A model generated the notes under the pieces. The model was not told the origin of the DNA, did no database searches, and worked only from the letters and a program-made list of their open reading frames with translations. A stretch of 64,000 bases of DNA from Tolypothrix sp. PCC 7712 (GTDB lineage: Bacteria; Cyanobacteriota; Cyanobacteriia; Cyanobacteriales; Nostocaceae), in NCBI RefSeq assembly GCF_025860405.1, contig NZ_CP063785.1:2542001-2606000 (forward strand), read 5' to 3'. The translations under genes were made by a program, and so were the position numbers. Every line of letters begins with the position of its first letter. The first letter of the stretch is position 1. Below are positions 17,951 to 27,698 of this stretch, piece after piece.

Positions 17951-17990
17951 AAGGAAGCTGAGATTAAAAACTTAACCTCAGCTTTTCCTT
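17951..17990 (+). promoter_or_regulatory. Hairpin in the leader of the 37-aa gene
   Basis: AAGGAAGCTGAG (17951-17962) pairs with CTCAGC and TTTTCCTT (17977-17990), about 55 bp before the small gene at 18045. It could be an attenuator or an mRNA-stabilising element. It has no proper U-tract of its own. Confidence 0.4.
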
Positions 17991-18044
17991 ACCAATCTCC
18001 TTAAATGTTTTTTGTGTTGCACAGACACACACATGGAGGTAAAA

Positions 18045-18158
18045 ATGTTACACGATATTTTAGTACCAGATCCCGGCACTTACCTCATCATCAAAATTTC
18101 TGTGTTGATTTTGGCACTGTTAGTATTGATGATTGTATCTGCGGCCCCAGTTCTTTAA
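18045..18158 (+). CDS. Tiny single-span membrane protein, 37 aa
   Basis: The ATG at 18045 is preceded by GGAGGT with 5-nt spacing, the best Shine-Dalgarno seen in this part of the window. The product starts MLHDILVPDPGTYLIIK and continues with one hydrophobic helix (about residues 13-33), ending SAAPVL. I know of no named family that matches. The ribosome site, leader hairpin and clean single-helix design argue for a real gene. Confidence 0.6.
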   Translation: MLHDILVPDPGTYLIIKISVLILALLVLMIVSAAPVL

Positions 18159-18551
18159 GAATTAACTCAAAAATTTAGGTTCTCACTCCGATATCTCACA
18201 GATGTGAGTAGTCTTTGCTGCTTTATTGGCAAAATAGTTAATTGCTTAAAGATGACTGTATCTGCTTTGGGGTACAGTTGATGGCAATCGAATCGCAAGT
18301 GAAGCGGTAGCGATATTATGGGCGTGAAATCAGCAGAATAAAATACCTGAATCTGGATTTAATTTAGGATTCACCAGAAATCTGACAATTAGCCTAAGAA
18401 TGGTCTTTCGTACTACCAAAGATGGAGAAGATACGATTGAGAGGATTCTATATCGCAATGCTTAGTGAAATATCGATGGATGGAATCAATATAATGTCCT
18501 CGGATGACAACTGCTAATCAACTGTGTAAGTGGGATTTGCATGGACTAGAT
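18159..18551. other. Gap of about 390 bp, no gene seen
   Basis: A small inverted repeat (ATCTCACAGATGTGAG, around 18193) may end the small-gene transcript. Apart from that only short frames of about 20 codons occur, with no support. Confidence 0.35.
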
Positions 18552-18719
18552 TTAACTAGCGTGTTCCCAGTCGCTGAGTAACTCATGCTGTTGTGGTTTT
18601 GTCTGACGTTTCTTGAGGGGGACTCTGGGAGAACCGATATCAACCTTGGGGAAAGACTGTTGTTTCTTGTTAGGAGACTGGTTACCTTGGGTTTTGGAAT
18701 TAGTCGGTGTGTTTGTCAT
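18552..18719 (-). CDS. Small basic, probably disordered protein, 55 aa
   Basis: From ATG 18719 the product is MTNTPTNSKTQGNQSPNKK and so on: rich in Asn, Gln, Lys, Pro and Thr, with a short VDIGSPRVPLKKRQ block and the acidic end LSDWEHAS. The longer frame from 18752 adds 11 residues. No family is recognised. Low-complexity composition makes the call uncertain. Confidence 0.4.
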   Translation of the reverse strand: MTNTPTNSKTQGNQSPNKKQQSFPKVDIGSPRVPLKKRQTKPQQHELLSDWEHAS

Positions 18720-19011
18720 GGCTTTATGAACCTGTAATGAAAACTTCAGCACTACTTTATATCATCAATTTTAAAACTGCAAATTTCGGAAGAAATATTT
18801 TATTTTTTTCAGTATTCCTACGGGAATAACAATCTCTTCATTTGTTTAATGCTTATTCACTATTTTTTCACATTATCAGCACAAATATAAGATACTGTTA
18901 ACAACTGCTTAAGAATTAGTTCACAGTAAAATTCCTGAGACGCAGCGTTGAAAAGTAACATTACATAGAGATACAAGCGTTGCGTGAGAATATGCGCGAT
19001 CGCACTTAAGG

Positions 19012-19181
19012 CAATACTACTCGTTTAAGCGTTTTGAACTCAAAATTGGTTTTGGGGAAAAGGTGTACCCCTGCGGGGAAGCAAGCTACGCGTAGCGTCT
19101 CCGCAGGAGAAAGGTTAAGGGTTAAAGGTTTTTTCTCTACCTTTTCCCATTCCCCTTTTTTCCCTTAACCGACAAGTATTG
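19012..19181 (+). mobile_element. MITE copy B, with diverged 10-bp target duplication
   Basis: It begins CAATACTACTCGTTTAAG and ends TTAACCGACAAGTATTG. The flanks are GCACTTAAGG (19002-19011) and ACACTTATGG (19182-19191), 8 of 10 identical, as expected for an aged target duplication. At 170 bp it is longer than copies C-E because it carries the nested module with GCTACGCGTAGC (19064-19109), also present in copy A. Its end lies 4 bp outside the pbpC stop. Confidence 0.75.
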
Positions 19182-19185
19182 ACAC

Positions 19186-21519
19186 TTATGGCTGTTTATT
19201 CACCTGAGAATTAACAATTGAAAAACCTCTTCTTGTAGATTTGCTTTTGGCTACCTGCACTTGAAAGCTGATTTTGTCGCTTTTCTCTCCACTTTTCGCT
19301 TCCAATGTCCATTTACCAGGACGCAGATGCCAAAATACAGAATTAGCTGAATCTATAGCTAGCTTTTCACCATTTAACCGCCACTCTATAGGCTCAACTA
19401 CCTTTCCTATTAGCTTAAACTCTAGTTTCTGGCTTGTTTGTTCCCCTGGATACAGCAAAAATAAATCGCCATTGTGAGGAGATAGAATTCTCAAATTGCT
19501 AGTATTAAAAGTTGCTTGTTGCTGTCTAGCTAACCATTCATCATATTCTGGCGATAAATTGCCTGGTTGTTGATTTTCGTAAGCAATTTTGTCTTCTGGA
19601 TAAAAGTATTCCTGCACCACAGAAGCGCAATCTGGTGTAGGTTTTAACCCAGAAATTGCACAGATGGGTAATTGCACTAAACCTTGAGGTGGAAGAAAAT
19701 TTTCAGGTTCTTGATGTTCGTGCAAATGTAACATAATCCGATTCCACAAAGGCGCTGCACCAGTCACCCCTGATACTTGGCGCATTGGTTCGCCAGTGAA
19801 ATTTCCTACCCAAGTAGCGACGGTATAATCTGTAGTGAAGCCTACAGTCCAAGTATCGCGGAAATTTGAAGAAGTCCCAGTTTTAACTGCTGCTGGGAAA
19901 GGAAGATTTAATACAGAATCTACACCAAAAGCTGTGGCACGGGCGTGGTTATCGCGCAGCATATCGGTGATTAATTGCCAATTTGTCGGGTTGGTATTTG
20001 GTGTTTGGTGTTTGGTGTTTGGTGTTTGGGGAATTGTTGTGATTAGTGATGCGGCTTCACCTTGTTGGGCTATGGTGAGGTAAGCCTGGGCTAATTCCCA
20101 AAGGCTGACTTCGCCACTACCAAGAGTTAAACCTAAACCATAATATTCGGGGGTTTGATTGAGGTGTTCAAAGCCTAATTGACGCAGATGTTCGAGGAAA
20201 GCTGGTACACCTACCTTTTCTAATACCCTGACAGCAGGGATGTTGAGGGAGTTTGCCAAAGCTACCCGCACCCGCACTGGGCCGAGAAACTTTTGAGTAT
20301 AATCTGTAGGGCTATAAAGTTTGGCACCGGGAATGGCGTAATGTGCGGGGACATCTGCCAAAATTGTATTCGGGCGAATTATACCTTTTGCTAACGCCAA
20401 TTCATAAACAAACGGCTTGAGGGTAGAACCTGGTTGACGTAGGGCTTGTACTCCATCATTGCGTCCGAGTTTGGCTTCATTAAAGTAATCGGGGGAACCG
20501 ACATAAGCCAAGACTTCCCCTGTGTGGTTGTCAATTACCAAAGCTGCTGCATCGTGGACGTTATTTGTAGCCAGGGAAGAAAGTACTTGCTTTACCTGTG
20601 CTTCGACAAATTGCTGTAAAGGTCTATCTATTGTAGTGTGAATCTGACCTTCCCCTTGTGGGGTGCTTTGCTGATTCGCTAACCAAAATAAAAAGTGGGG
20701 TGCAGCAATAATTCCTCGTTGGCGAGATTGAAATACTACCTTTTCTGTATAGGCGCGTTCGGCTAGCGAGGAAGTAATATAACCATCCTGTACCATACGG
20801 TTGAGGACGTATTTTTGTCGCTGTTTCAGCCGTTGCCAATGGGCTAACGGGTCAAAATATGTGGGATTATTGGGAATGGCAGCTAAGAGAGTAGCTTGAG
20901 CAAGATTTAAATCACTGGCTGGGAGAGAAAAATAAGTCCGGGATGCGGCTTCCACACCATAGATATTTCCTCCCATTGGTAAGCGATTAATATATGCAGA
21001 GAGGATTTCATCTTTATTCATCCCCGCTACTAATCGCCAAGATAGCCAAATTTCTTGTAGCTTTCCTGAGAGATTGCGTGGAACAGGATCTAACATCCGC
21101 GCTAACTGCATGGTAACTGTGGAAGCACCAGAAACAATTTTTTTGGCGTGAATTGCTTCTTTAATAGCGCGGGCTACTGCTTTTAAATCTAATGCCCCAT
21201 GATGATAGAAGCTGCTATCTTCAGCCGCTAAAATTGCCTGAATAAATTGGGGAGAAACTTGATTTAAGGGGACGACGGCTGTATGCTCTTGGTCACGGGT
21301 GAGTAAAGTTCCTAAGGGTAGCCCATTGCGATCGCTAAATTGCAACGCTAGCTGATTTTGCAAAATATCTTTAGCCCGAACTGGCGCAAAATAGGGCATA
21401 AGGCGCACTGACAAGCATATTAGCAGCAAAGCTAAGATTACCTTACCCTTTTTGCTGCGATTCAATACCCGCCAAAATTTTTGCGTAATTTGGATTAGCC
21501 TGCGTGAAGTTACTTTCAT
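19186..21519 (-). CDS. pbpC: Penicillin-binding protein 1C (transglycosylase/transpeptidase)
   Basis: This is a bifunctional peptidoglycan synthase of the inner membrane. After a cytoplasmic tail and one membrane span (about residues 27-45) comes a GT51 domain (AEDSSFYHHGALD, catalytic Glu100). The transpeptidase follows (Ser365-TLK-Lys368, Ser424-Leu-Asn426, Lys546-TG). The C-terminal BiPBP_C domain (about 690-765) is typical of PBP1C. Length (777 aa) is usual. Residues about 497-512 (PQTPNTKHQTPNTNPT) are low complexity and encoded by the TTTGGTG intergenic repeat. It diverges from the alpha-2-macroglobulin gene, its usual partner. Confidence 0.95.
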   Translation of the reverse strand: MKVTSRRLIQITQKFWRVLNRSKKGKVILALLLICLSVRLMPYFAPVRAKDILQNQLALQFSDRNGLPLGTLLTRDQEHTAVVPLNQVSPQFIQAILAAEDSSFYHHGALDLKAVARAIKEAIHAKKIVSGASTVTMQLARMLDPVPRNLSGKLQEIWLSWRLVAGMNKDEILSAYINRLPMGGNIYGVEAASRTYFSLPASDLNLAQATLLAAIPNNPTYFDPLAHWQRLKQRQKYVLNRMVQDGYITSSLAERAYTEKVVFQSRQRGIIAAPHFLFWLANQQSTPQGEGQIHTTIDRPLQQFVEAQVKQVLSSLATNNVHDAAALVIDNHTGEVLAYVGSPDYFNEAKLGRNDGVQALRQPGSTLKPFVYELALAKGIIRPNTILADVPAHYAIPGAKLYSPTDYTQKFLGPVRVRVALANSLNIPAVRVLEKVGVPAFLEHLRQLGFEHLNQTPEYYGLGLTLGSGEVSLWELAQAYLTIAQQGEAASLITTIPQTPNTKHQTPNTNPTNWQLITDMLRDNHARATAFGVDSVLNLPFPAAVKTGTSSNFRDTWTVGFTTDYTVATWVGNFTGEPMRQVSGVTGAAPLWNRIMLHLHEHQEPENFLPPQGLVQLPICAISGLKPTPDCASVVQEYFYPEDKIAYENQQPGNLSPEYDEWLARQQQATFNTSNLRILSPHNGDLFLLYPGEQTSQKLEFKLIGKVVEPIEWRLNGEKLAIDSANSVFWHLRPGKWTLEAKSGEKSDKISFQVQVAKSKSTRRGFSIVNSQVNKQP
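19985..20036 (-). repeat. Intergenic-type TTTGGTG repeat inside the pbpC reading frame
   Basis: Four to five TTTGGTG heptamers lie within pbpC and, read in frame on the minus strand, give the PNTKHQT peptide. The same heptamer lies between genes at 13410-13440. No frame is lost. Confidence 0.8.
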
Positions 21520-21949
21520 TAGCGAATGCGCTACCCTGTCAAACTTACTTTAATTTTGACGTAGCGATCGCACTGTAATCAGGAAATATTACTAACAATT
21601 TACAACTGATTTGTCATTTGTCATTTGTCATTTGTCATTGGTATGTATTCACAAATTTTTATCTATAAAAAATCAATACTTCTTAATATAATTTTCTCCT
21701 CTTCTTCCTCTCTGTGTCCTCAGCGCCTCTGCGGTTCATCACCTCTTCTCTTCTTGTCCTGCGTGGCTTCTGGGCGAGATGCTTTGCGAACGCGGTTTAT
21801 TTAAAAAAATCTCACAACTCCCGCCAGATTGCCATCATTAAGAATTGTAGTAATTGATAGGAACAATCATATTCTATTGGTTATCTATATAATAATCTCA
21901 CGCAGAGTCGCAGAGGCGCAGAGAGAAAAGAGATATCTATTTTAAATTT
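21520..21949. other. Divergent promoter region of pbpC and the macroglobulin gene
   Basis: It holds four TTTGTCA heptamers (21610-21640) and two pieces of a common repeat (GCGCCTCTGCG near 21724, GCAGAGGCGCAGAG near 21912) in opposite orientation. These are complementary and may be remnants of one element. No gene is seen. Confidence 0.5.
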
Positions 21950-24900
21950 ATGATAATTAAAGTTTTAATTAAATTTCTACTTAGCTTAACACTGATGCTA
22001 GGCATAGCTGGGTGTGGCTTGTTCGGCATTAATTCAGGTAGAGAACAACTACCAACAGTTGCGCCTCTCGCACCGCCAAAATTACCAGATTGGATTGAAC
22101 AAATTAGTCCCATTGGCGATGCAAAACCTCTTAATCAAATTCGCATCCGATTTAAAGAAGCTTTAATTCCAGTAGAAAGCTTAGATAGTCCAGAACAGCA
22201 GAATTTGCTGCAAAAATTTGAACTAACACCACCTTTACCCGGCAGATTTCGCTTTTTGACACCGCGCATGGTGGGGTTTCAAGCAGATAAAGCCTTACCG
22301 CAAGCTACAAGATTTCAAGTTACTCTCAAATCTGGTTTAGCAGATTTAAAAAAACATCGTTTAGATCAAGATTTAGCTTGGACTTTTAATACTGAACCGA
22401 TTAAGCTGACTAATTTACCAGGGGTTAACCCAATGGAGAAGGCTGACGATCAACCAATTGATTTACAGCCGAAATTACAATTTACATCGAATGTGGAACT
22501 AGATGTAAATTCTGTACAGAAACATTTACAGTTAATCCCTGAAGGTAAAACCGATGGTGTTGGTTTTAAAGTCATATTAGATAAAGAAGATCAGCCACAA
22601 GAAAGCGAAGATCCGTTAGAAAAATTTGACCCTTCACAACGTAACTGGGTTTATCAACTGATTCCGCAATTAAATCTCGCACAAGCAACTCATTATCGGC
22701 TAAGTTTTGCACCTGGTATTCTTCCTGCTTATGGTAATTTAGCAAGTGAAAAAGAATTTGCGAGTAAATTAGTCACCTATTCACCTTTAGCATTTCAAGG
22801 AATTAATTTTTACGGACAACCAGACGCAGGGGGAACCTACGGGAGATTTGTTAAAGGTAGTCCCCAGTTAGAATTTAATAACATCTTAGTTCCAGATTCC
22901 GCGATAGAAAATATTAAAATTGAACCGAAGCCAAAAGAGATTTCGCGAATTATTCAAGTTAATGATGAAGATAGGATTGTCAATATTAATCCTTATGCCT
23001 TAGCACCAGCTACGAGTTATACAATTACTGTTGGTGCAAATCTCAAAGATAAATTTGGACAGACTTTAGGTAAACCCGTCAGCCTGAAATATGACACTGG
23101 TGATTTAGCTGGTGATATTTGGGTTCCTTCAGATTTAAATATTTTTCCTGCTGGTAAAGATTTACAGCTAAATATTAATACTATAAATTTGCCAGAGGCG
23201 AACTATAAAGCTGCTTACAAAGTAGTGCAGCCAACAGACTTGGTTTACGATAATTATGCCAGTAATTTATTACCTAAACCAGTTGAATGGCAAAGTTTCT
23301 CGTTAGCTAGGAAGAATAATCAAGAAGTTGATATTACTGTTCCGTTAAGAGAAAGGTTATCTGCTTCTACCGGGATGTTAGCTTATGGTGTGCAAGCACG
23401 GACTAATAAATATCAGGAAAATGGTAAAGAACTGTGGCGAGAACCCACAACTTACGGCTTAGTACAATTAACAAATTTAGGTGTATTTTCTCAGTGGTTT
23501 CCTGATTCCGGTTTAATTCGCGTTCATCATCTCAGCGATGGTTCGCCTGTGAAAGCTGCGGCTGTAGAAATTTATCAATCACAATTAAATACAAAATCTC
23601 GTGCGCCAGTTTCGCCTTGTGTAACTGGAAAGACTGATGATAGTGGTAATTTAACTATTAAACGCGAAGATTTGAAGCAGTGTTTAGGAAGTAATCCAAC
23701 CTTTACTAAAGCACCAGAACTATTAATAATTGCCAGAGAAAATCAAGATTGGGCATTTACCCGCACTGAAGAATATAGCGGTGTTTATGGTTATGGTATT
23801 GATGCAGGTTGGCAAGATGGTAAACCAGAATCCAGAGGTGTGATATTTTCAGATAGACAGTTATATCAACCAGGTGAAAAAGCTTGGTTAACTGGTTTCG
23901 CTGATTACTTACAAAATGGCACAATTCAACAAGATAAAAATGCGGCTTACCAAGTAACTTTAGTTGATCCTGATGGACAAAATACTAATTTAGGTACAAA
24001 AACTACTAATGAATTTGGGACATTCTCTTTAGAGTTGCCAATTAGTAAAACGCAACGCTTAGGATATTATACAGTCCAAGCCAAGGGTAAAAGTGGGCAA
24101 GAAATTTCGGGAGAATTTCGAGTTGCGGAATTTAAACCGCCTAATTTTAAAGTTGAACTGAATTTAGATCAGGAATTTGCCTTAATTGGCGATAAAGTTG
24201 AGGCGAAGGCTGCAAGTAATTATCTATTTGGTGCGCCTGTACAAGGAGGCGAAGCCAAATATTTCGTAACTCGTCAACAAGCTAACTTTGTACCCAAAGG
24301 TTGGGAAGAATTTAGCTTTGGGAGACAATGGTTTTGGCCGGAAGAAAGTCCAACTTTGACTAGCGATGTTTTGCAAACTACTTCTGTATTAGATGCTAAC
24401 GGTAAAAGTGCACAAAGTTTAACAGTCGCAAAAGATTTACCCTACCCCATGACTTATCAGGTAGATGTGCAAGTCGCCGATGTTTCTAATTTATCAGTGG
24501 CGAATTCCCAAACTTTTACAGCTTTACCTAGTAATCGCTTGATTGGCTTAAAAAGTAATTTTGTAGCTGATGCTGGTAAGCCATTTGCTATTGAAACTAT
24601 TGTTACTGACCCTACAGGAAAACCTCTTACAGGTCAACGGCTACGTTTAGAATTACAACAGATGAAATATAGTAGCGTTACCAAATTAGTAGAAGGTAGC
24701 CGCACACCAAAAAATCAAGTTGAGTATAAAACAGTAGCAAAAGCAGAAGTCTCATCTGCAAGTAATCCTCAATCGGTAACTTTAACACCCAAAGAATCCG
24801 GTTCCTACAGAATTAGGGCAAATTTTAGCGATACCAAAGATGAAATCAGCGCTACAGATTTACAAATTTGGGTAACTGGAGACAATCAAGTTTATTGGGG

Positions 24901-27673
24901 TTCGCCAGAAGAAGATAAATTAGAAGTTAAGCTAGATAAAAAAGAATTTAAGCCTGGTGAAACTGCAACTGCATTAATTCAATCTCCCTACCCAGAAGCC
25001 GAATTGTATTTTGCAGTCATTAAAGATAAACCTCTCTATCAACAAATTATCAAAGTTAAGGGAGGCGCACCCCAAATTCAGTTTCAAGTTACGCCAGAAA
25101 TGTTACCAAATGCAGCAGTACAAGCTGTATTAGTCAGACAAGGTAAACCACTCAATCAAGTGGAACCGGGAAGCTTAGATAAATTAGTGAAAATTGGCTT
25201 TGCACCTTTTAAAGTCAACTTGCAGGATAAATATTTAAAGGTGGAAGTTAACCCACTGCAAGCATCACTCGCACCTGGTGCTGAGGAAACTGTACAACTA
25301 GAACTCAAGGATAATCAAGGTAATCCCACCCAAGGACAAGTTACAGTCATGGTGGTGAATGAAGCAGTACTGCAACTATCTGGCTATCGTCCACCAGATT
25401 TAGTAAATACAGTATACGCCGAACAAGCGATCGCAACTCGTTTTAGTGATAATCGTCCCGATGTCGTCATTCAACCCCAAGATATCCCCAAACCCAAAGG
25501 CTGGGGTTATGGCGGTGGCTTTTCCGCAGGTGCAGCTAATACACGTGTGCGTACAGATTTTCAAGCCTTAGCTTATTACAATGGTGCTGTCCTCACAGAC
25601 GCTACAGGGAAAGCACAGATAACCTTTAAACTTCCCGATGACTTAACCACATGGCGAGTCATGGCTGTAGCTACCGATGGTAATCTGCGTTTTGGTAATG
25701 GCGATCGCACTTTTATCACGACAAAACCATTGCTAACTAATGCCATCTTGCCACAATTTGCCCGTCCAGGCGATCGCATCCTCGCTGGTTTATCAGTTAC
25801 CAACAACACAGGAAATAGCGGAAACCTCTCAATTAACGGCGAACTTAGCGGTACGGTGAAGTTTGCAGAGAATAACCCCACGACAACAAATTTACAAACC
25901 CCAGCGGAAACCAATACCCAAGCTTATCGCTTCCCCATGCTGGCGGAGAATGTCGGAGAAGGGAAAGTCCGCTTTACCACGCAGTTAAATAATGCAGCTG
26001 ATGCATTTGAAGTACCTTTAGAAATTAAGCCGCTAGAAATTACTGAACAAGTTGTAGAAACAGGAATTACCGAAAAGCAAACCAAGATACCTTTAAATGT
26101 TGATAAAAATACCATCCCCAATGCGGGAGGTTTAGATATTCAACTGGCGAGTACCTTAGTCCCAGAAATTACAGCACCAGCTAAACAAGTTTTAGGCGAT
26201 GATGAATTACCCTTCGCCGAACCAGCAGCCAGTCAGTTAATAATTGCGGCAAATTTGCAAAATATTTCCCAAAAATATGGACAGACATTTGCTGAATTTA
26301 ACAGCAATCAACAAGCCAATCAAGCAACGGAACAACTGCAAAAACTGCAAGTAGCTGATGGTGGTTTTGCTTCCTATCCCGGACAAGAAAAATCTGATCC
26401 TTGGGTATCTTCCTATGCGGCGGAATCTTTAGCAAAAGCTAATCAAGCTTTCCCCGGTGTGATTAATTCCGCCATGCTTTCACGCCTCAAAGGTTACTTA
26501 GAAAAAGTCCTGGCTAACCCCGGACAGTATGACTTTTGCAAACAGCAAATTTGTAAAACTCAACTACAACTCAACGCCTTGATAGCGTTAGCAGAACTAG
26601 GCGATAAACGCAATAGCTTCTTAGCAGATATTTACCAACAACGTAATAACTTTGATGTCGTCAATCAAATCAAATTAGCACGGTACTTATCGCAATTCCC
26701 GGAATGGCAAGACGAATCGCAAACCATGCTGAACCAGTTACAAAAGAATATCTATGAAACTGGTCGTACAGCCGTTATTAGTTTACCTAATAGCTGGGGA
26801 TGGATGAGTTCGCAAACAACAGCACAAGCCCAAGCTTTACGGTTATTTATTGCTAATAAAGCGAAACCGGAAGTTGTTGATAAATTATTCCAAAGTTTGC
26901 TAGCACAACGTAGAGATGGCACATGGCGAACTAGTTATAACAACGCCCAAGCACTCACCGCCTTAGTAGAATATAGTCAACTTCAACCCACACCACCTAA
27001 TTTTGTTTCTTCTGTACAATTAGCTGGTAAAAAGTTAGGAGAACATCGCTTTGAAGGCTACAGCAACCCTAGCTTACAGTTAAATGTACCAATGGATAAA
27101 TTACCTCGCGGTCGCCATGATTTAGTCTTACAAAAATCAGGTAGAGGTAAATTACATTATCTGGTTGCTTATAATTATCGTTTGCAAGGTAACCAACCAG
27201 GTAAGTTTAACGGTTTAAGAGTTTCCAGAGAAATTCAGAAAGTTGGTGAAGCAGAAAGTCTTCTGCAAAAATTCGGACTTTACGCCTTTGATAAACCCTT
27301 AACTTTACAACCAGGGCAAGTATTTGATATTGGTGTAGAACTGATTACCGATCATCCTGTAGATCATGTAGTCATTACAGATCCTCTACCAGCTGGATTA
27401 GAAGCAGTAGACGCAAGTTTCCAAACTACAACCGCCGCATTGCAAGCCAAAGCCGATAGTTGGCAATTAGGGTTCAAGAATATCTACCGCGATCGCATTA
27501 TCGCCTACGCCGACCACCTCGAACCAGGAGTTTACAGCTTGCATTATTTAGTACGTTCCGTTACTCCCGGTAAATTCCTTTGGCCTGGTGCGGAAGCGCA
27601 TTTACAATATGCACCTGAAGAATTTGGACGTGCGGCTGAGTCTACACTAATAGTAGAGGAGCAAAAGTCATAA
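21950..27673 (+). CDS. Bacterial alpha-2-macroglobulin family lipoprotein
   Basis: This 1907-aa protein is thought to trap proteases that breach the outer membrane, with PBP1C repairing the wall. It has a lipoprotein signal (lipobox GIAGC, Cys22), an array of MG-type beta domains, the bait-proximal block DFQALAYYNGAVLTDATG followed by FKLPDDLTTWRVMAVATDG, then an alpha/alpha toroid (about 1410-1680) and a receptor-like end. At the thioester position the sequence reads LPFAEPAASQ rather than the CxEQ of thioester forms, so it lacks the covalent trap. Length and partner gene fit the family. Confidence 0.93.
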   Translation: MIIKVLIKFLLSLTLMLGIAGCGLFGINSGREQLPTVAPLAPPKLPDWIEQISPIGDAKPLNQIRIRFKEALIPVESLDSPEQQNLLQKFELTPPLPGRFRFLTPRMVGFQADKALPQATRFQVTLKSGLADLKKHRLDQDLAWTFNTEPIKLTNLPGVNPMEKADDQPIDLQPKLQFTSNVELDVNSVQKHLQLIPEGKTDGVGFKVILDKEDQPQESEDPLEKFDPSQRNWVYQLIPQLNLAQATHYRLSFAPGILPAYGNLASEKEFASKLVTYSPLAFQGINFYGQPDAGGTYGRFVKGSPQLEFNNILVPDSAIENIKIEPKPKEISRIIQVNDEDRIVNINPYALAPATSYTITVGANLKDKFGQTLGKPVSLKYDTGDLAGDIWVPSDLNIFPAGKDLQLNINTINLPEANYKAAYKVVQPTDLVYDNYASNLLPKPVEWQSFSLARKNNQEVDITVPLRERLSASTGMLAYGVQARTNKYQENGKELWREPTTYGLVQLTNLGVFSQWFPDSGLIRVHHLSDGSPVKAAAVEIYQSQLNTKSRAPVSPCVTGKTDDSGNLTIKREDLKQCLGSNPTFTKAPELLIIARENQDWAFTRTEEYSGVYGYGIDAGWQDGKPESRGVIFSDRQLYQPGEKAWLTGFADYLQNGTIQQDKNAAYQVTLVDPDGQNTNLGTKTTNEFGTFSLELPISKTQRLGYYTVQAKGKSGQEISGEFRVAEFKPPNFKVELNLDQEFALIGDKVEAKAASNYLFGAPVQGGEAKYFVTRQQANFVPKGWEEFSFGRQWFWPEESPTLTSDVLQTTSVLDANGKSAQSLTVAKDLPYPMTYQVDVQVADVSNLSVANSQTFTALPSNRLIGLKSNFVADAGKPFAIETIVTDPTGKPLTGQRLRLELQQMKYSSVTKLVEGSRTPKNQVEYKTVAKAEVSSASNPQSVTLTPKESGSYRIRANFSDTKDEISATDLQIWVTGDNQVYWGSPEEDKLEVKLDKKEFKPGETATALIQSPYPEAELYFAVIKDKPLYQQIIKVKGGAPQIQFQVTPEMLPNAAVQAVLVRQGKPLNQVEPGSLDKLVKIGFAPFKVNLQDKYLKVEVNPLQASLAPGAEETVQLELKDNQGNPTQGQVTVMVVNEAVLQLSGYRPPDLVNTVYAEQAIATRFSDNRPDVVIQPQDIPKPKGWGYGGGFSAGAANTRVRTDFQALAYYNGAVLTDATGKAQITFKLPDDLTTWRVMAVATDGNLRFGNGDRTFITTKPLLTNAILPQFARPGDRILAGLSVTNNTGNSGNLSINGELSGTVKFAENNPTTTNLQTPAETNTQAYRFPMLAENVGEGKVRFTTQLNNAADAFEVPLEIKPLEITEQVVETGITEKQTKIPLNVDKNTIPNAGGLDIQLASTLVPEITAPAKQVLGDDELPFAEPAASQLIIAANLQNISQKYGQTFAEFNSNQQANQATEQLQKLQVADGGFASYPGQEKSDPWVSSYAAESLAKANQAFPGVINSAMLSRLKGYLEKVLANPGQYDFCKQQICKTQLQLNALIALAELGDKRNSFLADIYQQRNNFDVVNQIKLARYLSQFPEWQDESQTMLNQLQKNIYETGRTAVISLPNSWGWMSSQTTAQAQALRLFIANKAKPEVVDKLFQSLLAQRRDGTWRTSYNNAQALTALVEYSQLQPTPPNFVSSVQLAGKKLGEHRFEGYSNPSLQLNVPMDKLPRGRHDLVLQKSGRGKLHYLVAYNYRLQGNQPGKFNGLRVSREIQKVGEAESLLQKFGLYAFDKPLTLQPGQVFDIGVELITDHPVDHVVITDPLPAGLEAVDASFQTTTAALQAKADSWQLGFKNIYRDRIIAYADHLEPGVYSLHYLVRSVTPGKFLWPGAEAHLQYAPEEFGRAAESTLIVEEQKS

Positions 27674-27698
27674 AGAACTTTCACTCTAGGAAAGCTGT

